64,000 bases of DNA from Cellulomonas dongxiuzhuiae (GCF_018623035.1 NZ_CP076023.1:310001-374000); one strand, 5' to 3'. Shown: positions 1-8,451, numbered from the stretch's first letter. Numbers and translations: made by a program. The notes: generated from the letters alone by a model not told the origin.

Positions 1-707
1 GGGGACCCGATCGGCGGGAACAGCGTCATCGTGTAGCTCATCTTGGTGCCGCCGCGCCCGTCGCCGGCCATGTTGGCCTCCTGCGACGTGACCGCCGTGA
101 ACGACGGGGGCAGCGTGGTGGTGAGCTGCCCGACGAACGGGATGACGGTCTCCGCGGTGGCCGTGGCCTGCTTGCCCGTGCCGTCGTCGTACGTCACCTG
201 GTCCTGCCGGGTGGTCAGGTTGGTCACGGTGTAGCGGACCTCGAGCGTGCCGGACCTGCCGACCACGCCACCGGCCGAGACCTTCTTGCCGTCGAGGAGG
301 TAGTCGACGGCGATGCTCACGGGCAGCTCGCCCGTGAAGTCGCTGACGGTGCGCAGGCGCTTCTTGCCGTCGACCTCGACGGTGGCCTCCATCGCGCCGT
401 CACGCAGGGTGGAGCCGCCGAACCCGTCGAGGTTGCGCAGCCCCTGCGTGGAGACGGGGTTGGAGAAGGTGCTGCTGCCCTGCCCGCTGAACGCGAGCTG
501 GTCGTAGACGCGTGCGACCTGGAGGCGGCCGTCGGCGTCGAGCCGCGCCTGCACGGTCTCGGTGTTGGTCACCACGACGTCGCCCGCGGCGGCCGTGAGC
601 GCGCCGGCGGTGGCGGGCGGCGCGGCCACGAGCAGGGCGAGCGGCAGGCCGAGGCCGGCGCCGGCGACGCGGCGCAGGACGGGGCGGTGCGGGGTGGGTG
701 CGCTCAC
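1..707 (-). CDS. secreted protein of unknown function, 3' end outside window
   Basis: The reading frame is open from a GTG at 707 to the window edge, at least 235 residues. The N-terminus has Arg-rich residues (RPVLRRVAG), a hydrophobic core (LGLPLALLVAAPP) and an Ala-rich cleavage region near residue 32, a typical Sec signal peptide. The mature part is rich in Thr, Val and Gly and looks like beta-sandwich material (for example SGTLEVRYTVTNLTTRQDQ). I do not recognise the family. The GTG lies two bases after the stop of the upstream membrane protein, so the two are almost certainly co-transcribed and probably function together at the cell envelope (inference). Confidence 0.7.
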   Translation of the reverse strand, partial: MSAPTPHRPVLRRVAGAGLGLPLALLVAAPPATAGALTAAAGDVVVTNTETVQARLDADGRLQVARVYDQLAFSGQGSSTFSNPVSTQGLRNLDGFGGSTLRDGAMEATVEVDGKKRLRTVSDFTGELPVSIAVDYLLDGKKVSAGGVVGRSGTLEVRYTVTNLTTRQDQVTYDDGTGKQATATAETVIPFVGQLTTTLPPSFTAVTSQEANMAGDGRGGTKMSYTMTLFPPIGS

Positions 708-708
708 G

Positions 709-1293
709 TCAGGCCTCCGGGGTGGCAGTCGCGGGACGGGCGTGCCGGGGGTCCCGCGCGGGGTCGTCGTGACCCTGGGTGTCCTGGCGCTCGGCCTCGC
801 GGTCGAGCTGTACGGCGGGTCCGAGCAGCGCGGTCGCGAGGAAGCCGGCGCCCGCGGTGAGCAGGACGGCCGTCGCGAAGACCGGGGAGGTCGTCGCGAA
901 GCCGGACGGGTCGGCCGCGTACGGGGCCTCGTACGAGCCGGCCATCGCGGCCGCGCCGAGCAGCGTGGCCCACAGCGGCAGCCGCCCGCGCGTGCCCGCA
1001 CCGACGGCGAGGCACACGAGCAGGACGACGAGCACGGCGACGGCCCGGCCGCTGGGGGCGTCGGGCAGCGCGAGCGCGCGCAGCAGGTAGCCGATCCACG
1101 CGGCGACGAAGCCGACGACGAAGGCCCCGGCGCGCTGGCCGGGGGACCGGTCGGGCACGAGCCCGAGCGCACCGCCGAGGGCGGCGCCCAGCAGGGCGAC
1201 CCCCTGGACCTCGGCGCCGAGCACTCCGGAGAGCAGGACGGTGAGGGTCGCGAGTACGGCGAGGAACGCCCCCGCGAGCACGTGTCTGATCAT
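709..1293 (-). CDS. integral membrane protein, unknown function
   Basis: 194 residues with five or six hydrophobic segments (for example AFLAVLATLTVLLSGVLG near the N-terminus and FATAVLLTAGAGFLATALL near residue 150) and a polar, charged C-terminal tail rich in Asp, Arg and Pro. The ATG at 1293 is chosen because CGAGGTGGTC stands directly upstream as a ribosome binding site; a longer in-frame start at 1374 adds only a Pro/Arg-rich stretch. It precedes the secreted protein gene at 707 by two bases and forms an operon with it. No family was recognised. Confidence 0.7.
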   Translation of the reverse strand: MIRHVLAGAFLAVLATLTVLLSGVLGAEVQGVALLGAALGGALGLVPDRSPGQRAGAFVVGFVAAWIGYLLRALALPDAPSGRAVAVLVVLLVCLAVGAGTRGRLPLWATLLGAAAMAGSYEAPYAADPSGFATTSPVFATAVLLTAGAGFLATALLGPAVQLDREAERQDTQGHDDPARDPRHARPATATPEA

Positions 1294-1615
1294 GACCACC
1301 TCGTTGTGGTGCGAGCTGTGACGCCGGGCCGGGGGCGGGGGCGCACGGCACCCGAGGCGGGACCTTGGTCCCACGCCGGACCGAGCAGCGAAGTTGTAGC
1401 AGCCGCCCGAGTGGGTGGAACAGTGAGTACTAGGTACTTGTCACCGTTCGGCTGCACATCGTTATCGCGGCGTTACTCGTCGGTAGGTCCCGGACCGGTC
1501 GGACGGCGGGTGCCGGCCGTCGACGTGCTCGCACCGGCCGTCGCGCTCCCGGGCGACCAGGTGGAACCGGAGGTCGACGCCGCGCCAGACGAACGCGCTG
1601 CCCTAGGGTGCGCCC
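1294..1615. other. gene-free divergent promoter region
   Basis: This 322-base stretch separates the minus-strand membrane protein operon from the plus-strand acetyltransferase. I see no coding pattern. It holds a short inverted repeat AGTAC-TAG-GTACT at 1426-1438 and, at its right end, a TAGGGT box (1604-1609) that serves the acetyltransferase as a leaderless promoter. Confidence 0.5.
1426..1438. promoter_or_regulatory. small palindrome, candidate operator
   Basis: AGTAC-TAG-GTACT is a perfect 5-bp inverted repeat around a 3-bp spacer. It contains the octamer CTAGGTAC, which also occurs in both direct repeats in front of the PadR gene (7701-7708 and 7724-7731). The link to PadR is inference only. 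Confidence 0.3.
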
Positions 1616-2113
1616 ATGCCGCCCACCGCCGTGTCCGTGCGCGTCGCCACCGTCGACGACGCCGAGCGCGCCGGGGCCGTCCACTTCGCCTGCTGGGTCG
1701 AGACGTACTCCGGGCTCGCGAGCCGGGAGTTCTGGGACCGCGTGTCGGTCGAGCGCAGCGTCGCCACGTGGCGGCGGCTGTTGACCGACGGGCTCGACGC
1801 GACGGTGGCCGAGGTCGACGGCGAGGTCGTCGGCGTCGCCGTCGCGGGTGACAGCGGCGAGCGCGGCGGGCACCTGCCGGTCCGCGACCGCGAGCTCAGC
1901 AACCTCTACGTGCTGCAGGCGCACCACGGGACCGGCGTCGGGCAGGCGCTGCTCGACGCGGTGCTGCCGTCGGGCACGTCGGCCCAGCTGTGGGCGGCGC
2001 GCGACAACCCCCGCGCCCTGCGGTTCTACGAGCGCAACGGGTTCGCGCCCGACGGTGCCGCCGACGACGGGGCGGCGTTCGGCGGGATCGCGTCGGTGCG
2101 TCTGGTGCGCTGA
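1616..2113 (+). CDS. GNAT family N-acetyltransferase
   Basis: 165 residues with the GNAT fold: the acetyl-CoA loop appears as LQAHHGTGVGQALLDAVL near residue 102, followed by the C-terminal ARDNPRALRFYERNGF signature typical of the family. Such enzymes transfer an acetyl group from acetyl-CoA to an amine; the substrate cannot be read from sequence. The ATG at 1616 has no Shine-Dalgarno sequence but sits six bases after TAGGGT (1604-1609), the spacing expected of a leaderless actinobacterial transcript. Confidence 0.85.
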   Translation: MPPTAVSVRVATVDDAERAGAVHFACWVETYSGLASREFWDRVSVERSVATWRRLLTDGLDATVAEVDGEVVGVAVAGDSGERGGHLPVRDRELSNLYVLQAHHGTGVGQALLDAVLPSGTSAQLWAARDNPRALRFYERNGFAPDGAADDGAAFGGIASVRLVR

Positions 2114-2189
2114 GTCACCGGGCCCGCGCGAGGTGGAGCGCCACCCGCACCCTCGCCCCGCAGGGCGGCGGAGGCCTAGTGTCCGGGGG

Positions 2190-3032
2190 GTGTCCGCACC
2201 GGTGCCGTACCGCCCCCTGCCCGTCGACCTGACCGACGTGCGCTACGCCCACGGCCCCGATTCCGACCCGCACCCGGACGTGCCGGTCGGTACGACGGTC
2301 GAGCTGTCGTGGACGACGAGCACCGTCTACCCGGGCACGTCGCGCCGGGTCTGGATCCACGTCCCCGCCGGCTACGACGCGGCCCGCCCCGCCGCGCTCA
2401 TGGTGTTCAACGACGGCTGGTGGTACCTCGACCCGGCCGGTGAGGTGCGCGGCGGGGTCGTGCTCGACAACCTCGTCCACCGCGGGGACATCCCGTGCAC
2501 GATCGGGGTCTTCGTCGACCCGGGCGTCGTGGTCGGTGCCGAGCAGCCGAAGAACCGCAACGTCGAGTACGACGCGTTCGACGAGCGGTACGCCACGTTC
2601 CTGCTCGACGAGATCGTCCCCCTGGTCACGGCGCGGTACGCGGTGACGGACGACCCCGAGCAGTGGGGGATCTGCGGCGGCTCCAGCGGCGGCGACGCCG
2701 CGTTCACGGCGGCGTGGCTACGTCCCGACCGGTTCCGCCGTGTCGTGGGCTTCCTGTCGAGCTTCGCGCAGATGCCCGGCGGCAACCCGTACCCCGACCT
2801 GATCCCGCGCACGCCCCGCAAGCCGCTGCGGGTCTTCCTGCAGGCGGCCCACCGCGACCTCAACTGGGACGCGCCCGCGCGCAACTGGTTCGCCGAGAAC
2901 CTGCGGACCACCGCCGCGTTGGCCGAGGCCGGGTACGACGTCCGTCTGGTCGTCGGCGACGGTGGCCACAGCGTCAACCACGGCGGCGTCCTGCTGCCCG
3001 ACGCGCTGCGCTGGTCGTTGCGCCCGGTGTGA
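2190..3032 (+). CDS. Fes/esterase-D-like alpha/beta hydrolase
   Basis: 280 residues with the esterase family fold (enterochelin esterase-like): RRVWIHVPAGYD opens the hydrolase core near residue 55, and the nucleophile elbow is GICGGSSGGDAA (GxSxG-type, near residue 155). A late Asp and the His in GDGGHSVNHG complete the likely catalytic triad. The natural ester is unknown. TAGTGT (2177-2182) followed by seven bases and GTG at 2190 suggests a leaderless start; GTG at 2202 is an alternative. No signal peptide is visible, so it should act in the cytoplasm. Confidence 0.8.
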   Translation: MSAPVPYRPLPVDLTDVRYAHGPDSDPHPDVPVGTTVELSWTTSTVYPGTSRRVWIHVPAGYDAARPAALMVFNDGWWYLDPAGEVRGGVVLDNLVHRGDIPCTIGVFVDPGVVVGAEQPKNRNVEYDAFDERYATFLLDEIVPLVTARYAVTDDPEQWGICGGSSGGDAAFTAAWLRPDRFRRVVGFLSSFAQMPGGNPYPDLIPRTPRKPLRVFLQAAHRDLNWDAPARNWFAENLRTTAALAEAGYDVRLVVGDGGHSVNHGGVLLPDALRWSLRPV

Positions 3033-3100
3033 GCGACGGCCGGCCCGCGCGAGGCGGTGAGGTCACGTGGCGCAGGGGGACCGTCGGCAGCGCGAGCTGT

Positions 3101-3742
3101 TCACGCCGCCAGGTGGAAGGTCGCCGCGAAGCGGCCGAGGAGGTCGCCGCGGCCGTGCAGCACCTCCACCACGCCGGTGGCGATCGCGCGGTCGGGGGTC
3201 AGCTCGCCGGAGATGACGCGGTGCAGGCCGGGGCCGGCCGTGAACGCGAGGTCGACCGCGCCGCCACCGCGCGTCACGTCCAGGGCCGTGCCGTCGACGT
3301 GGACGAGGAGGTCGTCGGTGCCGAGCCGCGCCGCGTAGGTGGTCGCGGGCAGCGTGGCGGCCACCGTCTCCCGGAACGCGGTCCGCAGCGTCATGGTGAG
3401 CGCGTCGGCGGTGACGACCTGCTCGTCGCGCGGGTCGCCCAGGGCCTTGAAGCCCCAGGCACCGAGCGCGAGCACCACCGGCTCGAGCTCGCGTCCGAAC
3501 GGTGTGAGCTCGTACACGACGACGCGCGAGCGCGGCGCCCGCTGCAGGACGCCCGCCTCCTGCAGCTCCTTGAGGCGCGTCGCCAGGATGTTGGTGGGGA
3601 TGCGCGGCAGCCCGGCGGCGAGCTCGCCGTAGCGGCGGGGGCCGACGAGCAGGTCGCGCACGATGAGCAGCGCCCACCGCTCGCCCACGAGCTCCAGGGC
3701 GCGTGTGATCCCGCAGTACTGCCCGTAGTCGCGTGCCGCCAC
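3101..3742 (-). CDS. HxlR family winged-helix regulator with C-terminal sterol-carrier-like domain
   Basis: 213 residues. The first about 100 residues are an HxlR-type winged helix: YCGITRALELVGERWALLIV and LPRIPTNILATRLKELQEAGV are family hallmarks. The remainder resembles the lipid-binding SCP2-like tail found in many actinobacterial HxlR proteins. It starts with GTG five bases after the stop of the VOC gene, so the two form one operon. HxlR proteins usually repress a neighbouring detoxification gene in response to reactive electrophiles, which suits the adjacent VOC enzyme (inference). The candidate operator is at 4223-4245. Confidence 0.85.
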   Translation of the reverse strand: MAARDYGQYCGITRALELVGERWALLIVRDLLVGPRRYGELAAGLPRIPTNILATRLKELQEAGVLQRAPRSRVVVYELTPFGRELEPVVLALGAWGFKALGDPRDEQVVTADALTMTLRTAFRETVAATLPATTYAARLGTDDLLVHVDGTALDVTRGGGAVDLAFTAGPGLHRVISGELTPDRAIATGVVEVLHGRGDLLGRFAATFHLAA

Positions 3743-3747
3743 AGGGC

Positions 3748-4182
3748 TCAGGCCTGCTGGCTCATGAAGGCCTCGGGTCCCTGCTCGGCCGCGGTCGGGT
3801 CCATCCAGCCGAACTCGAGGACGTTGCCGTCGGGGTCGGCGAGCTGGCGCTGGTACATGAAGCCGTAGTCGGCGGCCGGGCGCTCCTCCCGCCCGCCGGC
3901 GGCGGTCCCCCGGGCGATCGTCGCGTCGACGTCCTCGCGGCTGTCGAGGAAGATCGCGGTGGACACCGACACGGACTCGGCGGGGTTGCCGACCGGCCGG
4001 TCGGAGAACGTCTGGAAGAACTCACGCGTGAGGATCATGAACGCGCTGTGGTCCTGCTCGACGACGACGCACGCGGCGTTGTGGTCGGTGAACATCGGGT
4101 TGATGGTGAACCCGAGGGCCGTGTAGAAGGCCTTGGCGCGGTCCAGGTCGGTCACCGGCAGGTTGACGAACATCGCGGTCAT
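3748..4182 (-). CDS. VOC (glyoxalase/bleomycin resistance) family protein
   Basis: 144 residues with the paired beta-alpha-beta-beta-beta modules of the vicinal oxygen chelate family; the opening LPVTDLDRAKAFYTALGF and the closing LADPDGNVLEFGWMDP are diagnostic. Family members are metal-dependent lyases, dioxygenases or drug-binding proteins, and the substrate is not predictable here. GAGGGAGACCCGCC gives a good ribosome binding site before ATG 4182. It is the first gene of a two-gene operon with the HxlR regulator. Confidence 0.85.
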   Translation of the reverse strand: MTAMFVNLPVTDLDRAKAFYTALGFTINPMFTDHNAACVVVEQDHSAFMILTREFFQTFSDRPVGNPAESVSVSTAIFLDSREDVDATIARGTAAGGREERPAADYGFMYQRQLADPDGNVLEFGWMDPTAAEQGPEAFMSQQA

Positions 4183-4222
4183 GGCGGGTCTCCCTCATGG
4201 GTGGTTCGTCCGGTACGTCCCA

Positions 4223-4245
4223 CTACGCTTGCAAAAGACAAGTAG
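4223..4245. promoter_or_regulatory. candidate HxlR operator
   Basis: An imperfect inverted repeat, CTACGCTTG then seven bases then CAAGTAG, lies between the divergent VOC-HxlR operon and the S66 peptidase gene. CTTG-N7-CAAG half-sites resemble known HxlR-type sites (family knowledge). It is A+T-rich against its surroundings, and on the minus strand a TTGATT hexamer overlaps it as a possible -35 box. Confidence 0.4.
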
Positions 4246-4290
4246 GAAATCAAGGGGGTCGGGCGGGTCGGTCTCTGGTTGGGTGGCGCG

Positions 4291-5334
4291 ATGCCGTCCC
4301 TCGTCGCGCCGCCCAAGCTCGTCCCCGGTGACCGCGTGGCCGTGGTCTCGCCCTCGTTCGCCGCGCCCGGGTACGCGCCGGCCGTGCACGAGCAGGCCAT
4401 GCGCCGGCTGGTCGACGCGACCGGTCTGGTGCCCGTCGAGTACCCGACGACCCGGCAGCTCGGGGCGTCCCCGCAGGACCGGGCGCGGGACCTGAACGCC
4501 GCCTTCGCCGACCCGACGATCCGGGCGGTCCTGGCGACGATCGGGGGCGACGACCAGATCCTCGTCGTGCCCCATCTCGACGTCGACGCCGTGCGGGCGG
4601 ACCCCAAGCCCTTCGTCGGCTACAGCGACAACACCAACCTGCTGAGCTGGCTGTGGCAGCAGGGCGTCGCCGGCTTCTACGGGGGGTCCACGCAGGTGCA
4701 CCTGGGCCCCGGCCCGGCCGTCGACGACGTGCACCTGGCCTCGCTGCGCGCGGCGTTGCTGACGGGGGAGACGCTCACGCTCACCGAGCCGGGTGAGTCC
4801 GAGGACGTCGGCCACGACTGGCTCGACCCGCGCGCGCTGACCGAGCACGGCGAGCGCGAGCCCACCGAGCCGTGGACGTGGGCGGGGCCGGCACGCTCGG
4901 TGACGGGGCGCACGTGGGGCGGCTGCCTCGAGGTGCTGGACTGGCTCGCGCTGGCGAACCGGTTCCCGTCGACGGCCGCGCTCGAGGGCGCGATCCTGCT
5001 GCTCGAGACGAGCGAGGAGCTGCCGTCGGCGCAGACGGTCGGGCGGTGGGTGCGCTCGCTGGGCGAGCGGGGGCTGCTCGCGGCGGTCGCGGGGGTGTGC
5101 GTCGCGCGCCCGCCCGTGACGGGGTTCGACGTGCGGCTCGACGCCGGCGAGCGGGCGCGCCGTCGCGGCGAGCAGCGTGAGGCCGTCGTCGAGCAGGTCG
5201 AGCGTTACAACCCCGACGCCGTCGTGTGCGTCGGCGTGCCCTTCGGTCACACGCGGCCGCAGTGGATCGTCCCGTACGGCGGCCACCTGGCGCTCGACGG
5301 CGCGACGCGGACCGTGTCGGCGTCGTACGCCTGA
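4291..5334 (+). CDS. S66 family serine peptidase (LD-carboxypeptidase/MccF-like)
   Basis: 347 residues. The S66 catalytic elements are visible: GYSDNTNLL carries the Ser nucleophile near residue 115, LLLETSEE carries the acid, and PFGHTRPQWIVPYG carries the His near residue 330. S66 enzymes cleave murein tetrapeptides (LdcA) or detoxify microcin C (MccF). The IGGDDQI and long Trp-rich middle favour the MccF-like branch, hence a possible self-protection or recycling role (inference). Upstream TTGGGT plus six bases before ATG 4291 suggests a leaderless start; a TTG at 4279 would add four residues. Confidence 0.8.
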   Translation: MPSLVAPPKLVPGDRVAVVSPSFAAPGYAPAVHEQAMRRLVDATGLVPVEYPTTRQLGASPQDRARDLNAAFADPTIRAVLATIGGDDQILVVPHLDVDAVRADPKPFVGYSDNTNLLSWLWQQGVAGFYGGSTQVHLGPGPAVDDVHLASLRAALLTGETLTLTEPGESEDVGHDWLDPRALTEHGEREPTEPWTWAGPARSVTGRTWGGCLEVLDWLALANRFPSTAALEGAILLLETSEELPSAQTVGRWVRSLGERGLLAAVAGVCVARPPVTGFDVRLDAGERARRRGEQREAVVEQVERYNPDAVVCVGVPFGHTRPQWIVPYGGHLALDGATRTVSASYA

Positions 5335-5346
5335 GCGCGCGGGGCG

Positions 5347-6114
5347 TCAGCCGATCCGGCGCCGGTAGGCGGCGAGCGCGGCCACGTACGCGACGACGAG
5401 GACCCCGACGAGCCAGGCCAGCGCCACCCAGATGTCGTCACCCACGGGCTGCTGGGCGAACAGCGCGCGGATCGTCTCGATCACCGCGGTCACGGGCTGG
5501 TGCTCGGCGAACCACGCGACCGGGCCCGGCATGGTGCCGGTGGGGACGAAGGCCGAGCTGAGGAACGGCAGGAAGATCAGGACGTAGCCGATCGCGCCGG
5601 CGCCGTCGACGGACGTGGCCGACACCCCGGCGATCACCGCGATCCAGGTGAGCGCGAGCGTGAACAGCACGACCATGCCGAGCACCGCGAGCCACGCGGC
5701 CGCGGACGCACCCGTGCGGAAGCCGAGCAGCAGGGCCACCGCCACGACGATCGCGACCCCGGCGACGTTGGCCACGACCGACGTCAGCACGTGCGCCCAC
5801 AGCACGCTGGGCCGGGCGATCGGCATCGAGCGGAACCGCTCGACGATGCCGCTGCTGATGTCGAGGAACAGCCGGTAGGAGGTGTAGGCCACGCCCGACG
5901 CCACGGTGATGAGCAGGATGCCCGGCAGCACGTACTCGAGGTACGGCCCCTGCGTCCCGGTGTCGATGGCTCCGCCGAAGACGTAGGTGAACATCAGCAT
6001 GAGGGCGATCGGGGTGACCGCGCTGGTGATGATCGTGTCGGGACTGCGCAGGACGTGCCGCAGCGAGCGGCCGGTGAGGGCTGCGGTGTCCGCGACGAGG
6101 TGGGTCGCGCTCAT
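5347..6114 (-). CDS. ABC-2 type exporter permease
   Basis: 255 residues with six membrane segments typical of ABC-2 permeases of the drug-export group; LPGILLITVASGVAYTSYRLF and the FLPFLSSAFVPTGTMP loop are family features. Its ATG overlaps the stop of the ATPase gene (ATGA), so the two are translated together and form one exporter in the cytoplasmic membrane. The last gene of the PadR operon. Confidence 0.9.
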   Translation of the reverse strand: MSATHLVADTAALTGRSLRHVLRSPDTIITSAVTPIALMLMFTYVFGGAIDTGTQGPYLEYVLPGILLITVASGVAYTSYRLFLDISSGIVERFRSMPIARPSVLWAHVLTSVVANVAGVAIVVAVALLLGFRTGASAAAWLAVLGMVVLFTLALTWIAVIAGVSATSVDGAGAIGYVLIFLPFLSSAFVPTGTMPGPVAWFAEHQPVTAVIETIRALFAQQPVGDDIWVALAWLVGVLVVAYVAALAAYRRRIG

Positions 6115-6926
6115 GACGGGTCCTCCGGAGCCGGGGTGGTGGGGGTCGGGTCGCCCGTCGCTGCGGTGGCGACGGGCCGCGCGCCGACGAGCGCGAGGAA
6201 CACGTCCTCCAGGGACGGCTGCTTCTCGACGTACTCGACGGTGGCGGGCGGCAGGAGCCGGCGCAGCTCGGCGAGGGTGCCGTCCTGGACGACGACGCCC
6301 TCGTGCAGGATCGCGACGCGGTCGGCGAGGTGCTCGGCCTCGTCCAGGTGCTGGGTCGTCAGCAGGACGGCCGTGCCGCCGGCGGCGAGCTCCGCGATCG
6401 TGGCCCACACCTCGAGGCGCGCCTGGGGGTCGAGGCCCGTGGTGGGCTCGTCGAGGAGGATCACCGGCGGGTCGCCGATGAGGCTCATGGCGATGTCGAG
6501 GCGCCGGCGCATGCCGCCGGAGTACGTCCCGGCCCGTCGGCCGCCCGCGTCGGTGAGGCCGAACCGCGCGAGGAGCGCTTCGGCGACTGCACCGGGCGCG
6601 TCCAGGTGGCGCAGCCGCGCGACGAGCGTGAGGTTCTCGCGGCCCGTGAGGACGTCGTCGACGGCCGCGGACTGGCCGGTCAGGCTGATCGCGGCGCGCA
6701 CCTGCGCGGCGTCCGCGACGACGTCGAACCCGGCGACGGTCGCCGTGCCGGCGTCGGGCCGCAGCAGCGTCGACAGGATGCGCACGAGCGTCGTCTTGCC
6801 CGCGCCGTTGGACCCGAGCAGCGCGACGACGCTGCCGGGTGCGACCTCCAGGTCGACGCCACGCAGCACGTGGACGTCGCCGAAGGACTTCTCGACGCCG
6901 CGCACGCGGACGCCCGCGGTGCTCAC
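6111..6926 (-). CDS. ABC exporter ATPase (DrrA-like)
   Basis: 271 residues with Walker A (GSNGAGKTT near residue 38), Q-loop (LTGQ), signature TYSGGMRRRLDIAMSL, Walker B ILLDEPTTGLDP, and switch His in TTQHLDEAE. The order and the C-terminal extension (EKQPSLEDVFLAL) match daunorubicin-resistance type ATPases. It energises the permease encoded directly downstream. GTG start at 6926 overlaps the upstream stop. Confidence 0.92.
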   Translation of the reverse strand: MSTAGVRVRGVEKSFGDVHVLRGVDLEVAPGSVVALLGSNGAGKTTLVRILSTLLRPDAGTATVAGFDVVADAAQVRAAISLTGQSAAVDDVLTGRENLTLVARLRHLDAPGAVAEALLARFGLTDAGGRRAGTYSGGMRRRLDIAMSLIGDPPVILLDEPTTGLDPQARLEVWATIAELAAGGTAVLLTTQHLDEAEHLADRVAILHEGVVVQDGTLAELRRLLPPATVEYVEKQPSLEDVFLALVGARPVATAATGDPTPTTPAPEDPS

Positions 6927-7291
6927 GGCAGCTCCCGACGCTCGGCCTCGTCCATGCTCCGGACGAGGCGGGCCCGGGCCTTGTCGATCCAGCGCTCGCC
7001 GGAGTAGGCCTCCGCGAAGCTCTCGGCGAACTCCACGGGGTCGTCGCCGACGATCGCCCGCACGGGCCGCTCGTCCGCCGCGGCGCCGTCCCACAGGTCC
7101 ACGAGGTCGCCGACCATCTTCACCAGGGCGTCGCCGTCGGTGAGTCCCGACGTGGCCATGAGGTAGCGGTGCATGCCCGTCGCGGCCGTGCGGTACGGCT
7201 CGGGCAGGCCGTGCAGGCGGGCGACGTCCCGCCGGTACTGCTTCTTCTGCTCCCACGGCCCGGTGAGGGCCTCGATCCACCTGGCGACCAT
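6923..7291 (-). CDS. DUF1048 family protein
   Basis: 122 residues, mostly helical and charged, with WEQKKQYRRDVARLHGLPEPYR and a C-terminal YSGERWIDKARARL, which match the DUF1048 family that commonly sits between PadR regulators and ABC exporters. No catalytic motif is visible. It begins one base after the PadR stop and overlaps the ATPase start (GTGA), so its stoichiometry is probably tied to the regulator and exporter. Function unknown. Confidence 0.8.
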   Translation of the reverse strand: MVARWIEALTGPWEQKKQYRRDVARLHGLPEPYRTAATGMHRYLMATSGLTDGDALVKMVGDLVDLWDGAAADERPVRAIVGDDPVEFAESFAEAYSGERWIDKARARLVRSMDEAERRELP

Positions 7292-7292
7292 G

Positions 7293-7652
7293 TCAGCCCT
7301 CCGTGTCGGCGTGCTCGTCATGTGCGGTGCGCTCGGTGCGGAGCCGGTCGATCCGTCCGGCGAGGAAGGCCCACGTCCGCCAGAACTCGGCGAGCTGCGC
7401 GCGTCCCGCGGCGTTGAGCGAGTAGACCTTGCGCGGCGGCCCCTTCTCGGAAGGGACCTTCTCGACGTCCACGAACCCGCGCTGCTCGATGCGGACGAGC
7501 AGCGCGTAGACGGTGCCCTCGGCGATGTCGGTGAAGCCCTGCTCCCGCAGGTGCGTGGTGATCTCGTACCCGTACGCGGGCCGCGCCTCGAGGATCGTCA
7601 GGACGATCCCCTCGAGCGTGCCCTTGAGCATCTCCGTCATCTGGCTGGCCAC
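7293..7652 (-). CDS. PadR family transcriptional regulator
   Basis: 119 residues with the PadR winged helix: LEGIVLTILEARPAYGYEI, the EGTVYALLVRIEQRGF wing helix and KVYSLNAAGR. It heads the operon padR-DUF1048-ABC ATPase-permease and probably represses it until the exported compound binds (family knowledge plus inference). GTG 7652 is the outermost start; an internal ATG at 7640 is possible. No strong Shine-Dalgarno is visible for either. The operator repeats upstream (7697-7733) straddle its promoter. Confidence 0.9.
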   Translation of the reverse strand: MASQMTEMLKGTLEGIVLTILEARPAYGYEITTHLREQGFTDIAEGTVYALLVRIEQRGFVDVEKVPSEKGPPRKVYSLNAAGRAQLAEFWRTWAFLAGRIDRLRTERTAHDEHADTEG

Positions 7653-7692
7653 GCGGCGTCCCTGCTACTCGGTGTCACTTGGTACCGGAACA

Positions 7693-7733
7693 AAGTAACG
7701 CTAGGTACCGGTGCCTGGCAACGCTAGGTACCG
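7693..7733 (-). promoter_or_regulatory. PadR operon promoter with two direct-repeat operators
   Basis: The 14-mer AACGCTAGGTACCG occurs at 7697-7710 and again at 7720-7733, a 23-base repeat distance (about two helical turns). On the minus strand TTGCCA (7716-7721) and TTACTT (7693-7698) are separated by 17 bases and can serve as -35 and -10. The repeats overlap the spacer/-10 side and the -35 side, an arrangement that fits autorepression by PadR. A further GGTACC lies at 7681-7686. Confidence 0.55.
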
Positions 7734-7802
7734 CATCGTTCGATGCCGATCCGTCACGCGGCGGGGGAGAATGGAGTCGAAGGGTTCACCGGGGGAGGTG
7801 CC

Positions 7803-8408
7803 GTGGACGTCCACGTGGCGGGTGCGCGCCCGCAGGACGTGCCGACGGCCGGTCGTGTCCTCGCGGCCGCGCTGCGCGACGACGCCGTGATGCGCGCGAT
7901 GCTGCCGGGGGACACCGACCGTCCCGCGCGTCTGACCCGCATCTACGCCGCCGTCGCCCGCATGACGCTGGCGAGCGGTGGCGTCGTCGACCTCGCGCGG
8001 GACGGCACCGCCGGCCCGGTCGTCGGGGTCGCCGTCTGGGAGCCGCCGGACCTCGCGCTCGGCAGGTGGGCGCAGCTCCGTGAGGTGCCGACGCTCGTCG
8101 CCGCCGTCGGCGTACGGCACCTCCCGGCCGCCCTGCGCGGCCTGCGCGCCTTCGCCGCCCAGCGTCCGCGGTACCCGCACTGGTTCCTCGCGTACGTCGG
8201 TGCCGCACCCGCCGCGCGCGGGCAGGGGGTCGGTTCGGCGCTGCTCGCGCACCGACTCGCGGTGGTCGACGGCACCGGGATGCCCGTGTACCTCGAGGCC
8301 ACCACCGACGCCAGCCGCCGGCTGTACGAGCGGTTCGGGTTCCGCGCGACCGGCACGATCGAGCTCGGCGGCGCCACCGCGACGACGATGGTGCGAGCCG
8401 CCGGCTGA
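7803..8408 (+). CDS. GNAT family N-acetyltransferase
   Basis: 201 residues. The acetyl-CoA loop AYVGAAPAARGQGVGSALL is near residue 140, and the C-terminus carries DASRRLYERFGFRATGTIEL. This long actinobacterial GNAT type, with an N-terminal ARPQDVPTAGRVLAAAL helix, is widespread and of unknown substrate. GTG 7803 is preferred because GGGGGAGG stands four bases upstream. It is transcribed away from the PadR operon. Confidence 0.85.
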   Translation: MDVHVAGARPQDVPTAGRVLAAALRDDAVMRAMLPGDTDRPARLTRIYAAVARMTLASGGVVDLARDGTAGPVVGVAVWEPPDLALGRWAQLREVPTLVAAVGVRHLPAALRGLRAFAAQRPRYPHWFLAYVGAAPAARGQGVGSALLAHRLAVVDGTGMPVYLEATTDASRRLYERFGFRATGTIELGGATATTMVRAAG

Positions 8409-8451
8409 CGCACGCCGTCGCCCGCCGGCACGTCGTCGCGGCGCCGGGCGG

